64,000 bases of DNA, from contig NZ_AP028461.1 in NCBI RefSeq assembly GCF_033097365.1, positions 7,874,001 to 7,938,000 of the forward strand. Reading direction: 5' to 3'. This document shows positions 34,052 through 41,695 of the stretch, piece after piece. The notes beneath the pieces are model-generated. The model saw only the letters and a list, made by a program, of their open reading frames with translations, made no database searches and was not told the origin of the DNA. Each line of letters starts with the position of its first letter. The first letter of the stretch is position 1. This DNA is from Actinoplanes sichuanensis (GTDB lineage: Bacteria; Actinomycetota; Actinomycetes; Mycobacteriales; Micromonosporaceae). The position numbers and the translations under genes were made by a program.

Positions 34052-34510
34052 CTACAGGTGCGCTTCCGGGTGGCGGGTGCCGGAGTAGTACTCGAAGAGC
34101 AGGCCACACGCGGTGAAGATGACCGCGACCAGGCCGAGCGCGAGCAGCCACCACATCCAGAACACCAGGCCGATACCGGCCACCGAGGCGGCCAGCGCAA
34201 TGCCGAACGGCCAGTAGCTGCCCGGGCTGAAGAAGCCGACCTCGCCGGCGCCCTCGGCGATCTCGCCGTCCTCCCGGTCCTCCGGCCGCAGGTCGATGCG
34301 GCGGGCGACGAACCAGAAGAAGCCGGCGCACATCAAGCAGAGCAGTCCGGAAAGGATCAGCGCGACGACGCCGACCCACTCGGTGCCGCCCTCGTAGCCG
34401 TCGCCCACTCCGGTGGAGTTCGGCGTGTTGTACGTGTACATGCCGTAGACGGCGGCCGCGGCGAAAAGGAAGGCCGAGACGGCGGCGAAGATCTTGTATT
34501 CAGTCCTCAC
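34052..34510 (-). CDS. ctaF: Cytochrome c oxidase subunit IV (CtaF)
   Basis: 152 residues, about four membrane helices, starting MRTEYKIFAAVSAFL. It is the actinobacterial small subunit of aa3 oxidase, stabilising the supercomplex. GGGSY-type ends are replaced here by EVGFFSPGSYWPFG, a family pattern. It follows ctaC by 7 bp. Confidence 0.92.
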   Translation of the reverse strand: MRTEYKIFAAVSAFLFAAAAVYGMYTYNTPNSTGVGDGYEGGTEWVGVVALILSGLLCLMCAGFFWFVARRIDLRPEDREDGEIAEGAGEVGFFSPGSYWPFGIALAASVAGIGLVFWMWWLLALGLVAVIFTACGLLFEYYSGTRHPEAHL

Positions 34511-34517
34511 GACAGTC

Positions 34518-35444
34518 CTACTTCCCCGCTGCTACGGTCTCGGGCGCGTTCCAGGTGTGCGACTGGCGCCGGGTGTTGAACGGCGAGGTCCGGGTCGCAT
34601 ACGGCTCTTCGCCGATCGCGGTCAGGGCCTGCTGGGTCGACTGGCCGGCCTTGCGCGCCGCGAGGTACTTGTCGAAATTCTCCGGCGTGACGGTGACCAG
34701 CTCGAAGTTCATGAAGGCGTGGTAGGTACCGCACAGCTCGGCGCAGCGGCCGACGTAACGGCCGGTCTTGTCGAGGGTGACCTCGAAGACGTTGCGCACG
34801 TTGCCGGGGAACACGTCCCGCTTGAACAGCATCTCCGGCACCCAGAACGAGTGGATGACGTCCTTGCTGGTCTCCTCGAACCGGATGGTCTGGCCGACCG
34901 GCAGCACCAGGATCGGGATCACATCGGACGAGCCGACGGTCGAGGCGACCGTCGCGGCGTCCTTGCCCATGCCGTCACGGTAGTTGAACTGCCAGTTCCA
35001 CTTGAACGCGACGACCTCGACGACCTGGTCCGGGTTCTTGGAGAGCTTGTCGACATTGGTCTGCACGACCGCGGTGTAGTAGAACAGCACCGCGACGATC
35101 AGGATCGGCGTGACCGTGTACAGGATCTCCATCGGCATGTTGAACCGGGTCTGCACGGGCAGCTCTTCGCCGCGCTTCCGATACCTGATCACACACCAGA
35201 AGATCAGGCCCCACACGCCGATGCCGACCGTGAGGGCCGCGATGGTCGACGCGATCCACAGGTCATACATCTCGTGGGCCTGGAGGCTGATGCCCCGGCT
35301 CGGCCAGCCGAAGTGGCCGAACGCATCTCCCCAGTCCGCGATCGAACAGCCCGAGAGCACTGTCAGCAGCGTCGCGCCGCCGAGACCCAGCCCGGCCGCT
35401 CGGCCTACTGCCCGCGGCCTCGTGGCCGAACTCCTTGCGCCCAC
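34518..35444 (-). CDS. ctaC: Cytochrome c oxidase subunit II (CtaC)
   Basis: About 308 residues. Carries the CuA site (CAELCGTYHAFM near residue 240) that receives electrons from cytochrome c. The N-terminus has a lipoprotein signal with LSGC (Cys33), then two membrane helices. AAGGAGG precedes GTG 35444 by 9 bases, favouring this start over the upstream ATG at 35498. In Streptomyces ctaD lies between ctaC and ctaF; here it does not. Confidence 0.96.
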   Translation of the reverse strand: MGARSSATRPRAVGRAAGLGLGGATLLTVLSGCSIADWGDAFGHFGWPSRGISLQAHEMYDLWIASTIAALTVGIGVWGLIFWCVIRYRKRGEELPVQTRFNMPMEILYTVTPILIVAVLFYYTAVVQTNVDKLSKNPDQVVEVVAFKWNWQFNYRDGMGKDAATVASTVGSSDVIPILVLPVGQTIRFEETSKDVIHSFWVPEMLFKRDVFPGNVRNVFEVTLDKTGRYVGRCAELCGTYHAFMNFELVTVTPENFDKYLAARKAGQSTQQALTAIGEEPYATRTSPFNTRRQSHTWNAPETVAAGK

Positions 35445-35588
35445 CTGCTTCTGCCTCCTTAGCAGCGCCGCCTGCCGAAACCGGACACCTGGCGGCAAGG
35501 CTCACCGACGGTCGCACACTACTCGACCAAGACCGGTCCGCCCGCCACCGGGGGGACCGTCGCGGAAAACGCCCGGACAACTGGACGA

Positions 35589-35594
35589 TACCGT
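35589..35594 (+). promoter_or_regulatory. -10 element (TACCGT), leaderless cysteine desulfurase gene
   Basis: The TANNNT box ends 7 bases before GTG 35602, and no Shine-Dalgarno sequence is present. Confidence 0.5.
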
Positions 35595-35601
35595 TCCCTG
35601 T

Positions 35602-36747
35602 GTGGACTACACAGGCGATCCGGTCGGGGCGCACGCTTACCTGGACGCCGCCGGCGCGGCGCCTCTGCATCCGGTGGCCCGCGAGGCGTTGCTGGCCTCC
35701 CTCGCCGATGGCTGGGCCGATCCCACCCGGCTCTACGCGGCGGGCCGGCGGGCGAGGCAGTTGCACGACGCGGCCACCGCGGTGGCCGCCGAGATCCTGG
35801 GGGTACGGCCGGACGAGCTCTCCTTCTGGCCATCCGGGACGGCAGCCGCGCAGGCGGCTGTCCTCGGCGGACTCGGCGGTCGGCGACGGGCCGGGAACAC
35901 GCTGGTCCACTCGGCGATCGAGCATTCGGCCGTGCTGCACGCGGCCCGCACCGCCGAGGCGGTCGAGGTGGGCGTGGACCGGCTGGGCCGCCTCGACCTG
36001 GACGCGTGGTCGGCCGCGGTCGGTGGCACCGGAGTGGCCCTGGCGTGCCTGATCGGCGCGAGTCACGAAGTGGGAACGATTCAGCCGGTGGCCGCGGCCG
36101 CGGAGATCTGCGCGGAGGCGGGGGTGCCGCTGTTCGTGGACGCGGCCCAGACCGTGGGCCGGGTCGATCTTCCGTCCGGCTGGTCACTGCTGAGCGCGAG
36201 CGCGCACAAGTGGGGTGGTCCGCCCGGGGTCGGTGTGCTGGTGGTCCGCAAAGGTGTGCGCTGGCTTTCCCCGTACCCCCAGGATGATCTTCATCGCCCC
36301 GGCCACCCGGGCGTGCCCGGCCTGCCGCAAGTGGTCGCGGCGGCCGCGAGCCTGCGGGCCGTCGCGGGTGAGGCGGCGGCCGAGTCGGTGCGGCTGAGCG
36401 CGCTCGTCGACCGGATCCGGGAGCGTGTCGCGGCGACCGTGCCGGATGTGGAGATCGTCGGCGACCCGGTCGGCCGGCTGCCGCATCTGGTGACGTTCAG
36501 CTGCCTGTATGTGGATGGTGAGGCGCTGCTGCACGCGCTCGACCGGCACGGGTTCGCGGTGTCGTCCGGCTCGTCGTGCACGTCGTCGACGCTGCGGCCC
36601 AGTCACGTGCTGGAGGCGATGGGCGTGCTCAGTCACGGCAATGTGCGAGTGTCGCTGCACCGGGCGACGACCGAGGCGGACGTGGAGAGATTCCTCACGG
36701 TGTTGCCGGGTCTGGTGGCGGACATCCGGACGGAGGCCGGGCTCTGA
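35602..36747 (+). CDS. Cysteine desulfurase (PLP aminotransferase class V)
   Basis: 381 residues. Removes sulfur from cysteine as a persulfide. The PLP lysine lies in SASAHKWGGPPG (near residue 203) and the persulfide Cys in SSGSSCTSSTLRPSHVL (near 327-343). YLDAAGAAP at the N-terminus is the family start. Its stop overlaps the next frame, a TusA-type sulfurtransferase. In many streptomycetes the two are one polypeptide, so the pair probably transfers sulfur directly from desulfurase to TusA. Confidence 0.92.
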   Translation: MDYTGDPVGAHAYLDAAGAAPLHPVAREALLASLADGWADPTRLYAAGRRARQLHDAATAVAAEILGVRPDELSFWPSGTAAAQAAVLGGLGGRRRAGNTLVHSAIEHSAVLHAARTAEAVEVGVDRLGRLDLDAWSAAVGGTGVALACLIGASHEVGTIQPVAAAAEICAEAGVPLFVDAAQTVGRVDLPSGWSLLSASAHKWGGPPGVGVLVVRKGVRWLSPYPQDDLHRPGHPGVPGLPQVVAAAASLRAVAGEAAAESVRLSALVDRIRERVAATVPDVEIVGDPVGRLPHLVTFSCLYVDGEALLHALDRHGFAVSSGSSCTSSTLRPSHVLEAMGVLSHGNVRVSLHRATTEADVERFLTVLPGLVADIRTEAGL

Positions 36748-36953
36748 TCATCCTCGACTGCCGTGGGCTGCGCTGCCCGATCCCGGTGATCCGGCTGGCC
36801 AAGGCGATGCCCGGAGTGGCCGTCGGCGAGATCGTGCGGGTGCTCGCCGACGACCCGGCCGCGGCCGGCGACATCCCCGCCTGGTGCCGGATGAAGGGCC
36901 AGGAGTTCGTCGCGGCCGACGGCCATCAGTTCGACGTGAGGCGTGTCACCTGA
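36744..36953 (+). CDS. TusA-family sulfurtransferase, apparent CTG start
   Basis: 69 residues. The TusA core is complete: CRGLRCPIPVIRLAKAM with the sulfur-carrying Cys, then ADDPAAAGDIPAWCRMKG. It lies in the -1 frame relative to the desulfurase, with no ATG, GTG or TTG near the domain start. The best start is the CTG at 36744, inside the upstream TGA (CTGA), with GGAGG 7 bases before. A frameshifted fusion is the alternative. It would receive sulfur from the desulfurase for thiolation or Moco-type pathways. Confidence 0.8.
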   Translation: MIILDCRGLRCPIPVIRLAKAMPGVAVGEIVRVLADDPAAAGDIPAWCRMKGQEFVAADGHQFDVRRVT

Positions 36954-36980
36954 GCCGGCTGGCTCCGCTTCGCTCCGCGG

Positions 36981-37078
36981 ACGATCGCCTTGTAACCGGT
37001 GAGATGGCAACCGGTTTTCCGCCACCGCAAACCCCGCGGCGCCGAAAAACCGGTTGCCATCTCACCGGCGGCGATCGT
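36981..37078. terminator. Long perfect inverted repeat between convergent genes
   Basis: Two perfect 23-bp arms (36996-37018 and 37046-37068; core CCGGTGAGATGGCAACCGG) plus outer 9-bp arms (36981-36989 and 37070-37078), around a 27-base loop. It lies between tusA (+) and the kinase gene (-) and runs over that gene's stop codon. A bidirectional terminator is the simplest reading; a miniature inverted element is possible. Confidence 0.65.
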
Positions 37079-37574
37079 CGAGGTAGTCGATCACCTGGGG
37101 GACCGGATCCTTGGCCAGGTGGGTGTCGACGACCAGGCGCGGGCCGAGGTACGGCTCGTACTCGGCCTGGCGCTCCAGGACCCGCACCCAGTCCGGGATG
37201 CCCTCGTGGTCGCGGGCCTGATAGCGCTCCTCGACCCGGCGGCGGTGCTCCGCGTCGTCGCCGCAGACCACCTCGACGACCCGCAGCGGCACCGCCATCC
37301 GGTCGGCCAGGTCGGTCCACAGCTCGCGGGCCGCCTTGACCGGGTTGACCGCGTCGATGATCACGTGGTGGCCGATCCTGATCTGTTCCTCGGCGAGCGC
37401 GGCCACCACGCCGTAGGCGGCGTAGCCGGGCCGGGGTTCGTGCACCCCGTACCGCTGGAGGGTGAAGTCGACCGTGTCGACGGCCAGGACCGCCGCGGGC
37501 AGCTCGGCTGCGACCACGGCGGCCAGGGTGCTCTTGCCGACTCCGGGGAGACCGGCGAAAACCGCTAGAACCAT
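37062..37574 (-). CDS. P-loop nucleotide kinase-like ATPase
   Basis: 170 residues with Walker A GLPGVGKST at the N-terminus and a small kinase-like fold (AAA_33). Members phosphorylate small molecules or nucleosides, or confer resistance by antibiotic modification. No substrate residues are recognised. Located 18 bp downstream of the PfkB-kinase gene, same strand, so probably co-transcribed. Its stop lies in the inverted repeat. Confidence 0.8.
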   Translation of the reverse strand: MVLAVFAGLPGVGKSTLAAVVAAELPAAVLAVDTVDFTLQRYGVHEPRPGYAAYGVVAALAEEQIRIGHHVIIDAVNPVKAARELWTDLADRMAVPLRVVEVVCGDDAEHRRRVEERYQARDHEGIPDWVRVLERQAEYEPYLGPRLVVDTHLAKDPVPQVIDYLDDRRR

Positions 37575-37592
37575 GACTTGAGGTCTACGCCC

Positions 37593-38570
37593 TCACGCCG
37601 GGAGGAAGGGCGTGATCTCGGCAGCCGCCTCGTCGCCGTACGCCGCCGCGAACCGCTTGCCGAAGTCGGCGGCCCGGATGTCGTACTCCTGGGTGCCGAC
37701 CGTCTCCAGCACCAGGGCGGCCACCAGCGAGCCCACCTGCGCGGCGCGCTCCAGCCCGAGGCCCCAGGACACGGCCGAGAAGAAGCCGGCCCGGAAGCCG
37801 TCGCCGACACCTGTCGGGTCCTCGCCGATCACATCCGGCACGACCGGCACGTGGATGCGCTCGATGTCGCGGCCGGTGATCTCCACACCGTCCTTGCCGA
37901 GCGTGGTGACCCGGATCTTGACGTGCTCCAGGACCTGGTCGGCGGTCAGCTCGGCCTTGGTCTCCAGGAGCGACCGCTCATACTCGTTGGTCATCAGGTA
38001 CTCGGCGCCGCTGATCAGGCTCAGCACGTCGGACCCGCTCATCCGGGCGAGCTGCTGCGACGGGTCGGCGATGAACCGGTAACCGCGTGACCGGCACTCC
38101 TCCGAGTGGCGGATCATCGCGGCCGGGTCGTTGGCGCCGACCAGCACCAGGTCGAGGCCGCCGGCCCGCTCGAACACCGGGGCCAGCTCGATGTTGCGGG
38201 CCTCGGCCATCGCACCCGCGTAGAACGAGGCGATCTGGTTCAGGTCGTCGTCGGTGGTGCAGACGAACCGGGCGGTGTGCGCCACATCGCTGACGTGCAC
38301 CGAGTCGCAGTCGACGCCGTGCCGCTCGAGCCACGACCGGTAGTCGGCGAAGTCCGCGCCGACCGCGCCGACCAGGATCGGCCGCAGGCCCAGCTTGGCC
38401 ATCCCGAAGGCGATGTTGGGGGCCACCCCGCCGCGCCGGACCACCAGGTCGTCGACGAGGAAGGACAGCGAGACCTTGTGCAACTGGTCGGCGATGAGCT
38501 GCTCGGCGAACCTGCCGGGGAAGTGCATCAGGTGGTCGGTGGCGATCGAGCCGGTGACGGCGATCTTCAT
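37593..38570 (-). CDS. PfkB-family carbohydrate/nucleoside kinase
   Basis: 325 residues. A ribokinase-fold kinase: N-terminal GSIATDHLMHFPGRF, substrate loop GGVAPNIAFGMAKLG, and catalytic DPTGVGDGFRAGF near residue 260. The Mycobacterium equivalent at this position (Rv2202c) is an adenosine kinase, but the family also has sugar kinases, so the substrate is not settled. It lies between an A-type Fe-S carrier and ctaC as in other actinobacteria. Confidence 0.88.
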   Translation of the reverse strand: MKIAVTGSIATDHLMHFPGRFAEQLIADQLHKVSLSFLVDDLVVRRGGVAPNIAFGMAKLGLRPILVGAVGADFADYRSWLERHGVDCDSVHVSDVAHTARFVCTTDDDLNQIASFYAGAMAEARNIELAPVFERAGGLDLVLVGANDPAAMIRHSEECRSRGYRFIADPSQQLARMSGSDVLSLISGAEYLMTNEYERSLLETKAELTADQVLEHVKIRVTTLGKDGVEITGRDIERIHVPVVPDVIGEDPTGVGDGFRAGFFSAVSWGLGLERAAQVGSLVAALVLETVGTQEYDIRAADFGKRFAAAYGDEAAAEITPFLPA

Positions 38571-38631
38571 TTCGGCCCTCGGGGGTCGGGAAACAGGGGC
38601 GTTACGGGTTGAGACTACCGGTCGGTTAAGC

Positions 38632-38667
38632 AGATCAGGCCGCCCCGTTAACGGGACGGCCTGATCT
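38632..38667 (-). terminator. Stem-loop terminator downstream of erpA
   Basis: Stem AGATCAGGCCG / CGGCCTGATCT continuing into CCCG/CGGG around a TTAA loop, one mismatch, just past the erpA stop. Confidence 0.85.
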
Positions 38668-38683
38668 TTCGTCGCGGTGCGAC

Positions 38684-39055
38684 TCAGTGGAACGAGTCAC
38701 CACAGGCGCACGAGTTCTGCGCGTTCGGGTTGTCGATCGTGAAGCCCTGCGCGTCGATCCGGTCGGCGAAGTCGATGGTCGCGCCGGCCAGGTAGGGAGC
38801 GCTCATCCGGTCCACCACGACCTCGACGCCGTCGAAGTCGCTGACGATGTCACCGTCGAGCGAGCGCTCGTCGAAGAAGAGCTGGTAGCGCAGGCCGGAG
38901 CAGCCACCGGGCTGTACGGCGATGCGCAGGCGCAGGTCGTCGCGCCCCTCCTGCTCGATCAGGGCCTTGACCTTCACCGCGGCGACGTCGGTGAGGAGGA
39001 TGCCGGTCGGGGCAGCAGTCGCCTCGGTCGACTCGGTGTGCGCTTCAGTGGTCAC
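38684..39055 (-). CDS. erpA: A-type Fe-S carrier (ErpA/HesB-like)
   Basis: 123 residues. The three cluster-binding Cys are in QPGGCSGLRYQ and the C-terminal SCACGDSF. Delivers Fe-S clusters to apoproteins; NadA (4Fe-4S), whose gene is about 1.3 kb away, is a plausible client. GGGAGA lies before GTG 39055. The N-terminal 25 residues are Thr/Glu/Ala-rich. Confidence 0.92.
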   Translation of the reverse strand: MTTEAHTESTEATAAPTGILLTDVAAVKVKALIEQEGRDDLRLRIAVQPGGCSGLRYQLFFDERSLDGDIVSDFDGVEVVVDRMSAPYLAGATIDFADRIDAQGFTIDNPNAQNSCACGDSFH

Positions 39056-39143
39056 TAGGTATCTCCCTGCCAGGTGCGGACATGTGCCGTACCAGGCAAC
39101 GCTAACCCCATTCCCCGGGATTCCCAATCCGGGGCAACACAGA

Positions 39144-40250
39144 TCACCGGCTCCACTGCCCGGCCAGACGCGTCGCGAGTTCGCGCAGCCCACGGGCCGG
39201 TTCGGCGAGGGCGGTCTCGACGTTCCCGAAATGCTCGACCAGGGTGTGCGTCTCGGTCACCCCGGCCGCCGCCGCCTCGCGCTGACCTGTCTCGTTGCGG
39301 CCGGCCACCACCACGCACGGCAGGCCGCGGTCCCGGGCACCGGCCGCGATACCGGCCACCACCTTGCCGCGCAGCGACTGGTGATCGAACGAGCCCTCGC
39401 CGGTGATCACCAGGTCGGCCGCGTCCAACTCGGCGTCCAGGCCGATCAGATTCGTGACCAGGTTGATACCCGAGGTCACCCGGCCACCGAGCGCGATCAG
39501 GGCCGCACCGATCCCGCCGGCCGCGCCGCCGCCCGGCTGCAGCGCCAGATCCTTGAGGTCGAAGGCGCGCTCCAGCACACCGGCGAAGTGCTCCAGCGCC
39601 GCGTCCAGCAGCAGCACGTCCTCCCGGGAGGCGCCCTTCTGCGGGCCGAACACGTTGCTGGCGCCGTGCAGGCCGGTCAGCGGGTTGTCGACGTCTGTCG
39701 CGGCGACCAGGCGGACCTGCCGCAACTGCGGGACACCGCCGAGCGAGGCCGCGTTGATCAGGACCGCGCCGCCGTACGGCAGGGCGTACCCGGTCTCGTC
39801 GAGCGGGGCGGCGCCCAGGGCGGCCAGCATGCCGGCGCCGGCGTCGTTGACCGCGGAGCCGCCGAGGCCGACCACGATCTCGGCGGCGCCGGACTCCACC
39901 GCGGCGGCGAGCAGCAGGCCCAGGCCGTACGAGGTGGCCCGTCTCGGGTCCCGCTCCTCGGCCGTCAGCAGGTGCAGGCCGCACGCCTGGGCGCTCTCGA
40001 CGTAGGCGACGCCGTTCGCCAGCAGGATCTCGCCGCGGGCCGGACGACCCAGCGGATCGACCGTGTCGACTCCGACGAGCCGGCCGTCCAGGGCGGTGGC
40101 CAACACCTCCACGAAGCCGGGGCCGCCGTCGGCGAGCGGGCGCTGGACGAGGACGTCGCCCGGGGCGGACCAGCCGTCGGCGACGGCCTGGGCGACTTCG
40201 GGGGCGGAGAGGGTGCCGGCGAACTTGTCCGGACAGATCAGTACGCGCAC
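39144..40250 (-). CDS. Glycerate 2-kinase (GckA/GlxK family)
   Basis: 368 residues. Phosphorylates glycerate. Begins VRVLICPDKFAGTLSA, with PLADGGPGFVEVL, GLGGSAVNDAGAGML and the C-terminal ITGEGSFDHQSLRGK characteristic of the type I (GlxK/GarK) kinases. The Mycobacterium equivalent is Rv2205c. Divergent from nadA. Confidence 0.92.
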   Translation of the reverse strand: MRVLICPDKFAGTLSAPEVAQAVADGWSAPGDVLVQRPLADGGPGFVEVLATALDGRLVGVDTVDPLGRPARGEILLANGVAYVESAQACGLHLLTAEERDPRRATSYGLGLLLAAAVESGAAEIVVGLGGSAVNDAGAGMLAALGAAPLDETGYALPYGGAVLINAASLGGVPQLRQVRLVAATDVDNPLTGLHGASNVFGPQKGASREDVLLLDAALEHFAGVLERAFDLKDLALQPGGGAAGGIGAALIALGGRVTSGINLVTNLIGLDAELDAADLVITGEGSFDHQSLRGKVVAGIAAGARDRGLPCVVVAGRNETGQREAAAAGVTETHTLVEHFGNVETALAEPARGLRELATRLAGQWSR

Positions 40251-40310
40251 ACCGCGAGTGTGGCAGCACACTCTCCGGGGCGCAGCTACCGTCCCATCCG
40301 CTGTGCAACG

Positions 40311-41489
40311 ATGACTGGCGTGACGTCGACCTGGACCGAACCCTCGGACTCCCCGCTGACCCTGCTCCTCCTGGGCAAGGGCACCGACCCGGCCAGTGAG
40401 CGCGGGGTGGACTGCCCCGGCGATCTGCCCGCACCCAGCGACCCCGACCTGGTGGCCCGAGCCACCGCGGCGAAGGCGGCGCTCGGCGACCGGGTGTTCG
40501 TGCTCGGCCACCACTACCAGCGTGACGAGGTCATCCAGTTCGCCGACGTCACCGGCGACTCGTTCAAGCTCGCCCAGCAGGCCGCCGCCCGGCCGGACGC
40601 GGAGTTCATCGTCTTCTGCGGTGTGCACTTCATGGCCGAGAGCGCGGACATTCTGACCGGCGCGGACCAGCGCGTGATCCTGCCGGACCTCGCGGCCGGC
40701 TGCTCGATGGCCGACATGGCCGTGCTCGGGCAGGTCGAGACCGCCTGGGAGCACTTCCAGGACCTCGGCATCACCGACCAGATCGTCCCCGTGACGTACA
40801 TGAACTCGTCGGCCGACATCAAGGGCTTCGTCGGCCGTAACAAGGGCGTGGTCTGCACGTCGTCCAACGCCAAGCGCGCCCTGGACTGGTCGTTCGAGCA
40901 GGGTTCGAAGGTGTTCTTCCTGCCCGACCAGCACCTGGGCCGCAACACCGCCGTGCTCGAGATGGGTTTCGAGCTGGACGACTGCGTCCTCTACGACCCG
41001 CACAAGCCCAAGGGCGGCCTCACCGACGAGCAGCTGGTCGACGCCCGCATGATCCTCTGGCGCGGGCACTGCTCGGTGCACGGCCGGTTCACCATCGACA
41101 GCGTCCGCGAGGTCCGCGAGCGGGTTCCCGGCGTCAACGTGCTGGTCCACCCCGAGTGCCGGCACGACGTGGTCAAGGCGGCCGACTACGTCGGCTCGAC
41201 CGAGTACATCATCAAGGCCCTCGACGCGGCGCCGTCCGGTTCGGCGTGGGCGGTGGGCACCGAGCTCAATCTGGTACGGCGACTCGCGCTCGCCCACCCG
41301 GACAAGCAGATCATGTTCCTCGACCGGACGGTCTGCTACTGCTCCACCATGAATCGCATCGACCTCCCCCATCTGGTCTGGACGTTGGAGGAGCTGGTGG
41401 CCGGCCGCGTGCCGAACGTCATCACGGTGGATGAGAAGACCGCGCACGAGGCCCGGGTCGCTCTCGACCAGATGCTGGCCCTCCCGTAA
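40311..41489 (+). CDS. nadA: Quinolinate synthase
   Basis: 392 residues. Condenses iminoaspartate with dihydroxyacetone phosphate to quinolinate for NAD synthesis, using a 4Fe-4S cluster. Candidate cluster Cys are in VFCGVHFM, VCTSSNAK and VCYCSTMN. Other signatures are GHHYQRDEV and YMNSSADIKG. nadB and nadC are not in the window. The start is ATG 40311 with GTG 40320 as an alternative. Confidence 0.96.
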   Translation: MTGVTSTWTEPSDSPLTLLLLGKGTDPASERGVDCPGDLPAPSDPDLVARATAAKAALGDRVFVLGHHYQRDEVIQFADVTGDSFKLAQQAAARPDAEFIVFCGVHFMAESADILTGADQRVILPDLAAGCSMADMAVLGQVETAWEHFQDLGITDQIVPVTYMNSSADIKGFVGRNKGVVCTSSNAKRALDWSFEQGSKVFFLPDQHLGRNTAVLEMGFELDDCVLYDPHKPKGGLTDEQLVDARMILWRGHCSVHGRFTIDSVREVRERVPGVNVLVHPECRHDVVKAADYVGSTEYIIKALDAAPSGSAWAVGTELNLVRRLALAHPDKQIMFLDRTVCYCSTMNRIDLPHLVWTLEELVAGRVPNVITVDEKTAHEARVALDQMLALP

Positions 41490-41695
41490 CCCTGGGTAGT
41501 CAAGCGAATCCACCCGCATGGCTGATTTTTTAAGCGCGCCTTAGTCAACAGCATTTAAACGGCGTTTCAACGCTCGCGACGGATGCCGTGGTTGTCACTC
41601 AGCGCTATGCTTCCCCGGTTGCAGAATCGGGTACCCCCGCCCGCGCTCTGCTTTTCGACTCCGGGCGTTCGCGCGCCCACCGGCTGGAGGTTACG

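Noticed and set aside
38922..40310. Long N-terminal extension of nadA
   Set aside because: Antisense to erpA and glycerate kinase; no similarity to NadA before 40311.
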